From Blastocatellia bacterium (GTDB lineage: Bacteria > Acidobacteriota > Blastocatellia > HR10), in the NCBI GenBank assembly GCA_025055075.1, contig JANWYV010000054.1:1-64000 (forward strand): DNA of 64,000 bases, written 5' to 3'. Shown piece by piece: positions 1 to 9,339 of the stretch. Position numbers and translations under genes: made by a program. Each line of letters opens with the position of its first letter. Position 1 is the first letter of the stretch. The notes under the pieces were generated by a model that saw only the letters and a program-made list of their open reading frames with translations, was not told where the DNA came from and did no database searches.

Positions 1-677
1 TCGAAATCGTTCACCCGTCCCTGGAATGACGGAAGCTGCGCTTCCAGCGCGCGCAGCCGACTCGCCGCTCGCGGCACGAGGCTCAACGGTTCTCTCCACT
101 CCCGATGAACGGTCGTTCCCTCGATGACGCGCAACTGAATCGCGTACTCGCCTTGCCCGAGCCCACGAATGGGCATGGTGAAGTCAACCGGCGGATTCGG
201 CGACGCGATGACGCCCGTGGCCACCGTGCGATCCTGCTGTAGCAATGACCAGCGCACTTGTAGCGAACGTCCCAGGCGTGGCGTCGCATACGCGGTGTGC
301 AGCGTCCAGCGCGGTGCCGCTTCTTGCGTCGGATCGAGCAGGCGCGGACCGCGCATCACCAGCGCATCGGCCCATTGCCGCTCTGCCGACGGCGTGCCCG
401 CTTGTTCGAGCTTGAAGATCGCTTGCGCGACCGAGCGGCACGTCTCGGCGAAGCGATTCAGAAAAAAGGTGCTCACCGCCTGCGAGATCATCGGCACAGC
501 CCGCGCGCGCGCCTCTTCAGAGTCCCGGGCTCGCTCCCAAGCCGCGTCTAATTCCCTCAATTTCACAGCCAGGTCACGGCGCGTGGCTTGAGTGGTTTGA
601 GCGATCGCGCCGCCGCTCCAGCAGAGCACAATCATGACGGCGCAATTCACAAGGCCAACGAAACCGAAACGCCTCAT
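1..677 (-). CDS. Exported protein of unknown function, C-terminus cut by window edge
   Basis: An open frame runs leftwards from an ATG at 677 and leaves the window without a stop, giving 225 visible residues. A GGAAGGAG ribosome site lies 10-17 bases before the start. The N-terminus looks like a signal peptide (basic MRRFGF, a hydrophobic stretch, then cleavage near AIAQ). The mature part begins with a helical, charged segment and then a beta-rich segment with phrases such as GEYAIQLRVIEG that suggest an immunoglobulin-like domain. I do not recognise the family. It lies downstream of the efflux operon on the same strand with a 224-base gap, so it may be its own unit. A secreted hydrolase with a beta-sandwich N-domain is possible, but the catalytic part would lie outside the window. 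Confidence 0.75.
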   Translation of the reverse strand, partial: MRRFGFVGLVNCAVMIVLCWSGGAIAQTTQATRRDLAVKLRELDAAWERARDSEEARARAVPMISQAVSTFFLNRFAETCRSVAQAIFKLEQAGTPSAERQWADALVMRGPRLLDPTQEAAPRWTLHTAYATPRLGRSLQVRWSLLQQDRTVATGVIASPNPPVDFTMPIRGLGQGEYAIQLRVIEGTTVHREWREPLSLVPRAASRLRALEAQLPSFQGRVNDF

Positions 678-901
678 AAAAATACAGGCTCCTTCCGTCT
701 TTCACGCTTTAGTTCACCGAGTATTTGACGCCGATTCTAGAGAGTGGCGATCCCTTAGTCAACTTCTGGACAGAGTTCGCCGAATTTCCGCGTGCCTTCG
801 ACATGGCGCTTCGGAGAAGAGATGATGGGTCGGCCGGTATCATTCCTTCATTCATCTCTCATCCAAGACCCAAGCTGACCGTCAGTGAGCCACGGCGTGA
901 C

Positions 902-3900
902 CTAGTTGCTCCGGTGACGAACTTCGTCCGAGGACTCACTATTCTGGTTTCGTTCGCGCCGCGCCATCAAGTAATAGAGACTCGGCAACGCCAGCAGCGT
1001 TAAGAATAAACTCGACAGCAACCCGCCGACCACGACCGTCGCCAGCGGGCGCTGCACGTCCGACCCAATTCCAGTGGCCCGGGCCGCCGGGATCATACCC
1101 AGCATCGCCACTAAAATCATCATCAGTACGGGGCGCATCTGCGCCACCGCACCGTGAATGATTGCTTCTTCCAGCGAGCGCCGGTGTTCGGAGCGCTGCC
1201 GGTTGATTTCCGCCACGACGAGCAAGCCGCTCATGACCGCCACGCCAAAGAGCGAGATGAAGCCGACCGCAGCCGAGACGCTCATATTGATACCGCGCAG
1301 ATAAAGGGCGACGACCCCACCGACCAATGAGAACGGCACGCTCATCAGCACCAAGCCGGCATAGGCGGATGAGCCGAAGGCGGAGAAAAGTAATGCGAAG
1401 ATGATGGCCACAGTGACCGGCAAAATAATATTCAATCGCCGTCGCGCCCGCTCCAGGTTTTCAAACATCCCACCCCATGTCACCTGATACCCCTGAGGTA
1501 GCTTGACCTCTGATCTGAAGCGGCGTTGGGCTTCCGCCACAAACCCACCTTGATCGCGTCCTCGAATATTGGTGCGGACGGTGATCTGCCGCTGATTCTC
1601 CCGCCGCGCGATGATAGTGGCTCCGTTCGCCGTTGAAATGTCAGCCACCTGGGAGAGCGGCACACGCCCACCGTTCCCTGTCGGCAGTAAGATGTTCCCG
1701 ATCGCCGTCGGGTCCGCCCGCGCCTCAGGTGGATATCGCACCGTGATGTCAAAGCGCTTTTCTCCCTCAAACACGCTGCCGACGGCGCGCCCGCCAATGG
1801 CTAGCTCGATGACATCTTGGACGTCACTCACGTTGATCCCGTAGCGCGCCACGGCCTGCCGGTCAATGCGAATGCGGAGCTGAGCTTGTTCGGCCTCCTG
1901 TTCAATGGCCGTATCCGCCGCGCCGCGCACTTGCTTAAGCAGCTCAAGCGTTTGCGTCGCCAGTCGCCGCAGTTCCTTCAAGTCCGGTCCGCTGATGATC
2001 ACTGCCAGGTCTGCCGACGAGCCCGTAGCCATCTCTGTTGACGTATCAATGATCGGTTGAGTGAAGTTGAAAGTCGCGCCAGGGATCTCTGCTCGGAGGG
2101 ACCGCGCTAATTCCTCCACCAGATCGCGCTTGGTTTTTCCTTTGGGCCAGGTATCGTAGGGGTGCAGGGTGATCAGGAGTTCGATCCGATTCGGTCCAAA
2201 GGGATCAGTGCCGGAGTCGTTGCGCCCACTTTGCGACATTACGTCTTTGACTTCGGGTGATTGCATGATGATCTCGCGCATCCGGTCGGCCAGCTCCGCT
2301 GATTTGGTCAGCGAGATGCCCGGTGGGAGATTGGCGCGAATCCAGATCACACCCTCATCAAGTTGAGGCAGAAACTCGGTGCCTAAGGAGAGCCCGAGCC
2401 CGAACGCTCCAATCACGAGGCCGACGGCGACGCCCACCACAATCCAGGCCCGCCGCACACACAAGCGGATGAGGAGTTCGTACTTGCCCGAGAACCACGT
2501 AAACAGGGGATTCTCCCAACTTTTTGCGCCATGACGGAACAAGTAGGTAGCCAACACCGGAACGAGCGTCAAGGACAGGATCAGCGACCCCAGGAGTGCG
2601 CTGGCGACGGTGAATGCCATCGGCCCGAATAGCCGGCGCTCCACACGCTCCATCGTAAACAGCGGGACATAAGCCGAGATGATGATGAGCAGCGAGAAGA
2701 AAATAGGCCGCGCGACGTCCAGTGCCGCATTGTGAACCGTGCGCGTGGCTTCTTCGCTCACCCCCTCCCGCTGACGCTCCTGGAGTTTGCGGACGATATG
2801 CTCAACCATGACCAGCGTTCCATCCACGATGATGCCGAAATCCAGCGCCCCCAGGCTGAGTAGATTGGCCGGAATGCTGGCGAAGTACATGCACACGAAG
2901 GCAAAGAGCAGCGACAGGGGAATCGTCAAGGCCGTCAGCAGCGCGGCCTTCGCACTCCCCAGAAAGAAAAAGAGCACTGCCACCACAATCACCAGCCCTT
3001 CGGCCAACGTGCGCGAGACCGTGCGCAGCGTGTTGTTGACCAGATCCGTCCGATCATAAAACGGCCTGATCGTCACTCCAGCCGGCAGCCGCGTCGCGTT
3101 CAGCTCGTCAATGGCCTTCTTCACGGACCGGAGCACCTCGCTGGGATTTTCCCATCGCCGCATGATGATAATGCCCTCGACGCCGCCCGATTGGCCGTTG
3201 AGGCCGAAAATGCCGGTGGGCGTCGCCGCGCCGATCCTGACGCGACCCACATCCCGAATGAAGATCGGTGCGCCGTCGGGGGAACTCAGCACGATGTTCT
3301 CAATGTCGGCGGCTGATTGGATCAAGCCCATGCCGCGAATGACCATCGCTTGCTGCTGATTATCGAGCATGGCCCCGCCTGCATTTCGATTGTTGGCGTT
3401 GATGGCTTGAGCGATCTGGCTGATTGTGAGCCGGTATTTTTCCAGTGCCAGCGGGTCCACTTCGATCTGGTACTGCTTGACCAGCCCCCCGAATGTTACG
3501 ACGTCAGCTACACCGGGCACTTGCAAGAGTCGCGGAACAACTATCCAGTCCTGGATCTCGCGCAAGCGCATGGCATCGTAGCCGGCGCCGACCAACTCAT
3601 AGCGGAATATCTCGCCGATGCCGGAAGTGAGCGGCCCCAACTGGGGAGTCACACCATCGGGCAACGCGGCGTCGCGTAGCTTTTCCAGCACTGCTTGCCG
3701 AGCGAAATAATCATCCGTGCCATCAGCAAACGTCAGCTCCACCACCGACAACCCGAAGATCGTCCGCGAGCGGCGGGCGATCACGTTCGGCACATTGTTG
3801 AGCGCACGCTCAATCGGTATAGTGACCTGCTGCTCGACTTCCTCCGCCGCATACCCAGGATAAAGCGTGATTACAACCACCTGCGTGTCGGAAATGTCGG

Positions 3901-4018
3901 GATAGGCTTCAACTTTAAGTTGAGTGAAGACATAGATACCCAGTCCCACCAGGGCCACGCCCAGGCAGAAGATCAAAAACCTTTGCTGCAAGGCAAAACG
4001 GAGCAGTGTCGCAGCCAC
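902..4018 (-). CDS. czcA: CzcA/CusA-family heavy-metal efflux RND pump (inner membrane)
   Basis: A 1038-residue proton-driven RND transporter, full length for the heavy-metal-efflux (HME) branch. It opens with the usual first membrane helix and periplasmic start (VEAYPDISDTQV). The TM4 signature DFGIIVDG at residues 393-400 carries the acidic pair typical of CzcA-type metal exporters, and twelve hydrophobic segments follow the standard layout. The start is GTG at 4018 behind a GAGGAGGT ribosome site. It is the last gene of a three-gene operon with the adaptor and the outer-membrane factor, which together form a tripartite pump for divalent cations (Co, Zn, Cd or Ni; the exact metal cannot be read here). 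A monovalent Cu/Ag pump is less likely, since the residue pattern is CzcA-like. Confidence 0.93.
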   Translation of the reverse strand: MAATLLRFALQQRFLIFCLGVALVGLGIYVFTQLKVEAYPDISDTQVVVITLYPGYAAEEVEQQVTIPIERALNNVPNVIARRSRTIFGLSVVELTFADGTDDYFARQAVLEKLRDAALPDGVTPQLGPLTSGIGEIFRYELVGAGYDAMRLREIQDWIVVPRLLQVPGVADVVTFGGLVKQYQIEVDPLALEKYRLTISQIAQAINANNRNAGGAMLDNQQQAMVIRGMGLIQSAADIENIVLSSPDGAPIFIRDVGRVRIGAATPTGIFGLNGQSGGVEGIIIMRRWENPSEVLRSVKKAIDELNATRLPAGVTIRPFYDRTDLVNNTLRTVSRTLAEGLVIVVAVLFFFLGSAKAALLTALTIPLSLLFAFVCMYFASIPANLLSLGALDFGIIVDGTLVMVEHIVRKLQERQREGVSEEATRTVHNAALDVARPIFFSLLIIISAYVPLFTMERVERRLFGPMAFTVASALLGSLILSLTLVPVLATYLFRHGAKSWENPLFTWFSGKYELLIRLCVRRAWIVVGVAVGLVIGAFGLGLSLGTEFLPQLDEGVIWIRANLPPGISLTKSAELADRMREIIMQSPEVKDVMSQSGRNDSGTDPFGPNRIELLITLHPYDTWPKGKTKRDLVEELARSLRAEIPGATFNFTQPIIDTSTEMATGSSADLAVIISGPDLKELRRLATQTLELLKQVRGAADTAIEQEAEQAQLRIRIDRQAVARYGINVSDVQDVIELAIGGRAVGSVFEGEKRFDITVRYPPEARADPTAIGNILLPTGNGGRVPLSQVADISTANGATIIARRENQRQITVRTNIRGRDQGGFVAEAQRRFRSEVKLPQGYQVTWGGMFENLERARRRLNIILPVTVAIIFALLFSAFGSSAYAGLVLMSVPFSLVGGVVALYLRGINMSVSAAVGFISLFGVAVMSGLLVVAEINRQRSEHRRSLEEAIIHGAVAQMRPVLMMILVAMLGMIPAARATGIGSDVQRPLATVVVGGLLSSLFLTLLALPSLYYLMARRERNQNSESSDEVRHRSN

Positions 4019-4028
4019 AATTACCTCC

Positions 4029-5183
4029 TCATGGATTCCTCAGCAACACGGTGCCGTCCACTACCACGCGCTCCCCGGGGGACACACCACGTACAATTGC
4101 GATCATGGCTCCGACGCGAGTTCCGATGACTACCTCTCTTCGCTCAAACCGGCCCTGACTTTGCTCCACGAAGATCACACTCTGTCCGTCGTCTTGCAGG
4201 ACGGCACCGACCGGCAGCACCGGCATCTGTTGCACTGATTCCCAATAACGGAGGCGGGCAAACATTTCGGGTCGGAACCGACCTTGCGCATTCTCCAACT
4301 CGACGAACACTTTCACAGTGCGGGTTTGCGGATCGAGCGTGTCACCCAGGCGCGCAACGCGCCCGTGAAAGACCTCTCCGGGGTATGCGTCCAAGGTGAT
4401 CTCCACCTGCTTGCCAATCTGGATCAAGCGAATCGAATTTTCTGGCACATTGGCAGCCACCCAAACGGTCCTCAAGTCGGCAATGGTCAGGACCGGCGCC
4501 GTGGTATCGTTGCGATATTCGCCGGCTACGACATTAATCTCGAGCACCTTACCCGAGAGCGGTGCACGTACAACGAGGGGCTGTCTGAAGTCGCCAGGCG
4601 TCACACCGAGGAGCTTGAGTCGGCGCAGCGCCTGCTCCTTTGCGGCCTTGGCCTGCTCGACAGCGGCTTTGGCTTGGATGAGCGCGCTTTCCGCATTGAG
4701 TACATCTTTTTTGGCGACTGCATCATGCTCGTAAAGGTCTCTCACGCGATCATAATCAGCTTGCGCTTTCACCAGTGCGGCCTTGGCCTGCGTCAGCGCC
4801 GCCTCAGCTTGCACATAGGCCGATTGCGCAGCGTCCACTTCGGGGCTTTCAATAGTGAGGAGCGGTTGGCCGGCTGAGACGGCGTCCCCAAGCTTGATCA
4901 ACACCTCCGAAATGCGACCCGGCACGGGCAACGGAAGGCGAGAGACCCGATTGGGATTGACCTCGACTTTGCCAGGAGCCACGACTTCGTTGACCGGCAG
5001 ATCGGCCAGCTTGACCGCCTCCACCCGAATCTGCGCCAACTTGGGAGAGTCAGCCGGGATGATGACTAATCCCGATGACGAACCAGGCGCAGAGGCCGAG
5101 GGTGAGGAATCGGTCCGCTTCATCTGGCTTCCGCATCCTGCCAAAAGGACGAGACACGCTAAAAGCAATCCCGCCTTGTTCAC
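4029..5183 (-). CDS. czcB: Periplasmic adaptor subunit (lipoprotein) of RND metal efflux pump
   Basis: A 384-residue membrane-fusion protein. The N-terminus is a lipoprotein signal with lipobox LLAGC, so it should be acylated and anchored in the periplasm. It then shows a barrel-sandwich half (GRISEVLIKLGDAV), a long Ala/Lys/Gln-rich coiled-coil hairpin around residues 120-195, the second half-lipoyl strand (PLSGKVLEINVVAGE), and a C-terminal beta-barrel/MPN region. The start is GTG at 5183 and overlaps the stop of the upstream TolC-like gene by four bases, indicating translational coupling. It links the inner-membrane pump with the outer-membrane channel. No His-rich metal-binding extension is present, unlike classical CzcB. 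Confidence 0.92.
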   Translation of the reverse strand: MNKAGLLLACLVLLAGCGSQMKRTDSSPSASAPGSSSGLVIIPADSPKLAQIRVEAVKLADLPVNEVVAPGKVEVNPNRVSRLPLPVPGRISEVLIKLGDAVSAGQPLLTIESPEVDAAQSAYVQAEAALTQAKAALVKAQADYDRVRDLYEHDAVAKKDVLNAESALIQAKAAVEQAKAAKEQALRRLKLLGVTPGDFRQPLVVRAPLSGKVLEINVVAGEYRNDTTAPVLTIADLRTVWVAANVPENSIRLIQIGKQVEITLDAYPGEVFHGRVARLGDTLDPQTRTVKVFVELENAQGRFRPEMFARLRYWESVQQMPVLPVGAVLQDDGQSVIFVEQSQGRFERREVVIGTRVGAMIAIVRGVSPGERVVVDGTVLLRNP

Positions 5184-6547
5184 TGATTCAGCCCCTTTCC
5201 AGAGATCGAGTCAATCAAGTAGAGACATCGCGCATACTCGGCGCGAGCCTCGTTGTAGCTTTGCATGGTGTCATTGAAGGCGCGCTGCGCGTCCAATAAT
5301 TCCACGAAACTGGCCTCGCCGCGCCGATACGAATATTCCATCGTCCGGAGCACCTGACGCGCTTGCTGGAGCATATCGGCCTCAATGGTTGTGAGCAAGG
5401 ACCGTGCGGTCTCACACTGCTGAAAGGCCGAGCGCACTTCATTGCGAATGTCTGCTTCCAGCGCCCGTAGGCGCGCCTCGATCTGGGCTAGTTCCTGGCG
5501 CGCGCGCTCGATCTCCCCCTGGTTGCGATTGAAGATCGGGAGCGGGAGGCTGAAAAAGACACCGATCGAGTTCCCCTTGCCCGCGATTCCCTGCTGCCGT
5601 CGAACCTCTATGCCGAAGCTATAATCCGCCTTGCCGTACGCCAGTTGCAACCGCACTTCGGCGAGTGCCCGCGCCTGCTCGCGCTTGAGCGCCTGTAGAT
5701 CAGGACGCAGATTCAACGCTTGCTGCTCAATCACCTCCAGAGAAACGGGCACTAAATCACGGCGCAGCTCGCCGATGACGTCGAATGTCTCTGACAGGAC
5801 GGTGCGCCCCATGAGCCCCTGCAGTCGTTGTCGCGCCAGACGCAACCGCGACTGCGCCTGCATCACAGCATTCTGGAGTTGCAGTGCCGCGAGCCTCGTC
5901 CGCGTCAGTTCGACCGGCGCCAGATCACCGGCGTTCACTCGTGCCGCATTGACTTGCACGATCTGGTTGAATAATCTCAGGTTCTCCTCGGCCAGCGCCA
6001 GATTGGATTTAGCTAGCAGCACGTCAACAAAGGCCATCTGTACCTCTAGCACAATCGTGCGCGTCGCGTTGAGAAGTTGCCAGCGAGCAACTTCCCGCGC
6101 CTGTTCAGCCACCTCAATGCGGCTCCGCCGCTTGCCGCCACGCTCAATCAAGAAATCCGTGCGGATGAAGTATTCGGGAGGCCCCGCACCATTCTGCTCG
6201 TTAAATCCTGTGCCCAACCAGTCGAGATGATCGCCGCCCATGCTAACGACCGGATTGGGGCGCAGCCGGGCGGTGATCATCTTTGCCTCAGCGATACTCA
6301 AGTTGTAGCGTTCAGCGAGCAAACTAAGGTTATTTTCAATGGCCTCCTGCACAGCCTGCTCAATAGTGATGGCTGTGGGTCGGTGAGATTGCGCGACGAC
6401 CCGATCGCTGACGCCGATAAGAAGAAACGCGGAGACTAAACTCGCAGTCCATAAGCATTGCCGCCATTTGGCAATTTTCCCAGCGCCCCTTTCCTCTCGA
6501 GGAGTTCCGCGGCAACGCCGGCTCGAGGCGAATAGAACACGTTTCAT
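5180..6547 (-). CDS. czcC: TolC-family outer-membrane factor of metal efflux operon
   Basis: A 455-residue outer-membrane efflux protein and first gene of the operon. A signal peptide with hydrophobic core (LWTASLVSAFLLIGV) is followed by two repeats of long helices and short beta segments typical of TolC/CzcC, for example AVQEAIENNLSLLAERYNLS in the first half and ALKREQARALAEVRLQ in the second. ATG at 6547 follows a GGGAGAG site. The signal peptide is preceded by about 25 basic residues, so initiation might be somewhat downstream, although no better ribosome site is obvious. It forms the exit channel for the CzcAB pair. Confidence 0.9.
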   Translation of the reverse strand: MKRVLFASSRRCRGTPREERGAGKIAKWRQCLWTASLVSAFLLIGVSDRVVAQSHRPTAITIEQAVQEAIENNLSLLAERYNLSIAEAKMITARLRPNPVVSMGGDHLDWLGTGFNEQNGAGPPEYFIRTDFLIERGGKRRSRIEVAEQAREVARWQLLNATRTIVLEVQMAFVDVLLAKSNLALAEENLRLFNQIVQVNAARVNAGDLAPVELTRTRLAALQLQNAVMQAQSRLRLARQRLQGLMGRTVLSETFDVIGELRRDLVPVSLEVIEQQALNLRPDLQALKREQARALAEVRLQLAYGKADYSFGIEVRRQQGIAGKGNSIGVFFSLPLPIFNRNQGEIERARQELAQIEARLRALEADIRNEVRSAFQQCETARSLLTTIEADMLQQARQVLRTMEYSYRRGEASFVELLDAQRAFNDTMQSYNEARAEYARCLYLIDSISGKGLNQ

Positions 6548-6612
6548 CCACTCTCTCCCGAATCAGTGAATTTCTAGTGGAACCTTATAGCAAGGGCTCA
6601 AACAAGAAGTCT

Positions 6613-6628
6613 ATTATACGTTGGTATA
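6613..6628 (-). promoter_or_regulatory. Palindromic site overlapping a perfect -10 box of the efflux operon
   Basis: The 88-base gap between the response-regulator gene and the efflux operon contains, on the minus strand, TATAAT (6613-6618). It overlaps the inverted repeat TATAC-N4-GTATA (6615-6628). No good -35 box is present at 16-18 bases, which is what an activator-dependent promoter looks like. The nearest candidate activator is the FixJ-type regulator encoded immediately upstream. This is inference from position and symmetry. Confidence 0.5.
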
Positions 6629-6635
6629 GGTATGC

Positions 6636-7277
6636 TCAGAGTACGTGGAGTTCCGCTTGTGTGCGAGCGATCCCCAACTTCTCCGACATCCTGACCAATT
6701 CCGCCAACGATGTCGCTCGCATCTTTTTCATCACCTGAGCGCGATGGACTTTGACGGTGATCTCGCTAATGCCGAGTTCCACGGCGATTTGTTTGTTAAG
6801 CCGCCCTGCCACGACTTTAGCCATCACTTCTCGCTCGCGCGGCGTCAGGGTTTCATATCGGCGGCGCAACTCCATCCTTTCCGCGCGCTGCTGCCGCGCG
6901 ACCCGGTCGCGTTCCAGTGCCTGCTCAATTGCGTTCAAAAGGGCCTGGTCAGAGAACGGTTTGGGAAGAAAATCAACGGCTCCGGCTTTCATGGCTCGCA
7001 CCGACATCGGAATGTCACCATGCCCAGTGATAAAAACAATGGGAATCTCGAGGCCGCTCGCCGCCAGCTGCTGCTGAAAATCGAGTCCACTGAGCCCAGG
7101 TAGTTGCACATCCAGCACCAAGCAGCTCGGGACGTCAGCTCGCGGGCTCGCCAAGAATTGTTGTGCCGAGGCAAACGTCTGGACTTTAAGGCCCGCCGAC
7201 CGAATTAGACTTTCCAACGACTCACGGACAGATTCGTCGTCGTCCACGACAAACACAATTGCATCTGGCTCCGGCAT
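6636..7277 (-). CDS. FixJ/NarL-type response regulator (REC + LuxR HTH)
   Basis: A 213-residue two-component regulator. The receiver domain occupies residues 1-120, with the acidic cluster DDDE near the N-terminus, phosphoacceptor Asp56 (in VLDVQLPG) and the conserved Lys in FLPKPF. A LuxR-type helix-turn-helix follows (LTPREREVMAKVVAGRLNKQ, then EITVKVHRAQVMKKM). The domain order and motifs fit the FixJ/StyR/TodT group. It starts 8 bases after the histidine kinase stop, so the pair is co-transcribed, and it lies directly before the metal efflux operon, which it probably controls through the palindrome at 6613-6628. Confidence 0.92.
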   Translation of the reverse strand: MPEPDAIVFVVDDDESVRESLESLIRSAGLKVQTFASAQQFLASPRADVPSCLVLDVQLPGLSGLDFQQQLAASGLEIPIVFITGHGDIPMSVRAMKAGAVDFLPKPFSDQALLNAIEQALERDRVARQQRAERMELRRRYETLTPREREVMAKVVAGRLNKQIAVELGISEITVKVHRAQVMKKMRATSLAELVRMSEKLGIARTQAELHVL

Positions 7278-7285
7278 GATCGCTC

Positions 7286-8761
7286 CTACTCGTGTTTCGG
7301 AAGAGTAAACTGAAAGGTTGCACCAGGACCATCATTCGGGACGGCCCAGAGCCGCCCACCATGATCTTCGACAATGGAGCGACTGATCGCCAGCCCCATC
7401 CCCAGACCCTGCGGCTTGGTGGTATAAAATGCATCAAAGATCTTTTCCAACTCCTCTTGAGGGATCCCAATCCCGGAATCTTGCACCGTGACGAGGACTT
7501 TGTCAGATTCGTATAAACCAGAGGAGATATATACTTGTCGCGGACGCTCGGTCACTGCGGCCAGGGATTCGATCCCATTGATGACGAGATTGAGGATGAC
7601 CTGTTGTAATTGCACCCGATCTCCCCACACGAGCGGGAGATCAGCGGCCAATTCCAGGCGAATCGTCGCGCCGATCCTCTCGGCCTCACTTCGGGTCATA
7701 TGGGCCACTTCTTGAATGAGCTGGTTAATGTCGAGCCGCGTCTTCACGGTTTCACTTTTGCGGAGAAACGCTCGGATCCCCCTGATGACCTCGCTGGCGC
7801 GATTCCCATCGCGGATGATGCGTCGGGCGGCCTCGCTGGCCTCGGTGAGATTGGGTGGATCAGCCGCGAGCCAGCGCAGGCAGGCACTGGCGTTGGTCAC
7901 GATGGCCGCGAGCGGTTGGTTGATCTCGTGGGCAATAGAGGCAGCCAATGCGCCCATCGTCATTACCCGCGTGACGTAAGCCAGCTCCGATTGCGACTTT
8001 CGCAGGGCCTCTTCAGCCCGCTTTCGGTCCTCGATGTCGGTGCCAATCCCATACCATTTAAGAACCTTCCCGTTCTTGTCACGCAGCGGCACAGCACGAA
8101 CCAGCAGCCAGCGATATTCTCCATCGGCCCGCCGCAAGCGCGTCTCCGTCTCCAACGGGTTCCCCGTTGCCAGGGCGGCCCCCCACTCATCGGCAAAGCG
8201 GGCACGATCGTCGGGATGAACAACCCTCTCGACCCAATCCAGCCCCGGCTCCGGGGAGAGACCCGTATAGTCCAGCCATCGTTGGTTGAGGAACTCTACC
8301 GAGCCGTCCGGCAAACTGCTCCAGACCAGTCCGGGAATTGTGTCAATGAGAAGCCGTAGTTGGTCCTTTAAATCCTGAATCTCCTGGAAGGATTTATGGA
8401 CTTTCGACATCAGGCGGGTGATGACAAAGGAGGTAGACAAGAACGCAAGTGGCGCAATCACATCCAACGGCTGATTCATCGCCGGGCGAAATAACGGCGC
8501 AGTAAAGAACGAGTCCAGGCATAAATAGGCGATGATGGAAACAAAGGCCGAGGGAATAAAGCTGCTCCGGAGGGAGACCAGCACGATGACAATTAGGTAA
8601 AGAAGGGCGACTGTTGTGGGATTGACCTGGAAGCGAAAACAAACAAAGGTAAGCCCCGCCAGCGCCATGGTGCCAAACAACCAGTGGATCGCTGAGCGGC
8701 GGAACCTACCGGGTTGAATTCCCTTCATTGAGGAGACCACATCCGAATTGGTTGATGTCAC
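7286..8761 (-). CDS. Membrane PAS sensor histidine kinase
   Basis: A 491-residue kinase. Residues 25-115 form four membrane helices of the KdpD-like DUF4118 type. A PAS domain follows at about 135-250 (FLNQRWLDYTGLSPEPGLDW), then a HisKA domain with phospho-acceptor His278 in AHEINQPLAAIV, and a HATPase domain with N box (LNLVINGIES) and G boxes (DSGIGIP, GLGMGLAIS). It is the sensor partner of the regulator 8 bases downstream. The frame opens at a GTG at 8761 with no ribosome site; ATG 8728 is an alternative start that keeps all domains. The family often senses redox state or hydrophobic ligands; a metal-linked stimulus is only suggested by the neighbouring efflux operon. Confidence 0.9.
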   Translation of the reverse strand: MTSTNSDVVSSMKGIQPGRFRRSAIHWLFGTMALAGLTFVCFRFQVNPTTVALLYLIVIVLVSLRSSFIPSAFVSIIAYLCLDSFFTAPLFRPAMNQPLDVIAPLAFLSTSFVITRLMSKVHKSFQEIQDLKDQLRLLIDTIPGLVWSSLPDGSVEFLNQRWLDYTGLSPEPGLDWVERVVHPDDRARFADEWGAALATGNPLETETRLRRADGEYRWLLVRAVPLRDKNGKVLKWYGIGTDIEDRKRAEEALRKSQSELAYVTRVMTMGALAASIAHEINQPLAAIVTNASACLRWLAADPPNLTEASEAARRIIRDGNRASEVIRGIRAFLRKSETVKTRLDINQLIQEVAHMTRSEAERIGATIRLELAADLPLVWGDRVQLQQVILNLVINGIESLAAVTERPRQVYISSGLYESDKVLVTVQDSGIGIPQEELEKIFDAFYTTKPQGLGMGLAISRSIVEDHGGRLWAVPNDGPGATFQFTLPKHE

Positions 8762-9339
8762 CTTTATTCTTTGCCGCCGTCGTTCCGCCCAGGCTAAGCG
8801 CCCACAAGCCGATCACCCACTGCGGAACCGTCGGCGACGAATAATACCACAACCGGGAATCCAGTGGCTATCGTCTTCTCGATACCGAAGACTGTCAGTC
8901 CAACGACGTGGGAAAACTGGGAGCTGCCGACATTCGCCCGAGCATTCATGATGGCCGTTCCAGACGCACAATCAGGAGCACATCAAACCCGATTGGAAAA
9001 GAGAGTTGCAATCTGTAAGTCTACATGATCAGCCAGAAGGCCGGGGCTTGCAACGTGACGAAGGCTAGCGGCGGGCCGAAGGCGAGACAGAAATGCTGCG
9101 ACGGGCCTATTGCCTGAGCCCGCTCGCCAAGTGCTCAACTACCGAACGAAGTAGTCGTTGTCACTGCTAACCAATAGCCCCGAAGAAAGCGTTCAGGGGA
9201 TGAGACAGGAGAAGGGATCATGAGGAGAAGAGAAATATTTTGTCGCATCTGTGGGCGCGATGTGAGAGAATGTCGTGCTCCCAGAGATGGGATCACCACG
9301 CAAAGGGAGTACGAACACGACAATTACACAGGTCTAAAC
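8762..9339. other. Intergenic stretch, no gene recognised
   Basis: About 580 bases between the divergently placed histidine kinase and transposase remnant. Short open frames are present on both strands, but none has a plausible ribosome site or protein-like composition. No long inverted repeat that could be the left end of the insertion sequence was found by eye. It probably contains the kinase promoter and insertion-sequence debris. Confidence 0.5.

Noticed and set aside
169-591. Plus-strand open frame at the left edge
   Set aside because: Antisense to the secreted protein that reads through 1-677 on the minus strand with a signal peptide and ribosome site; the plus-strand product is Arg/Ser-rich shadow sequence.
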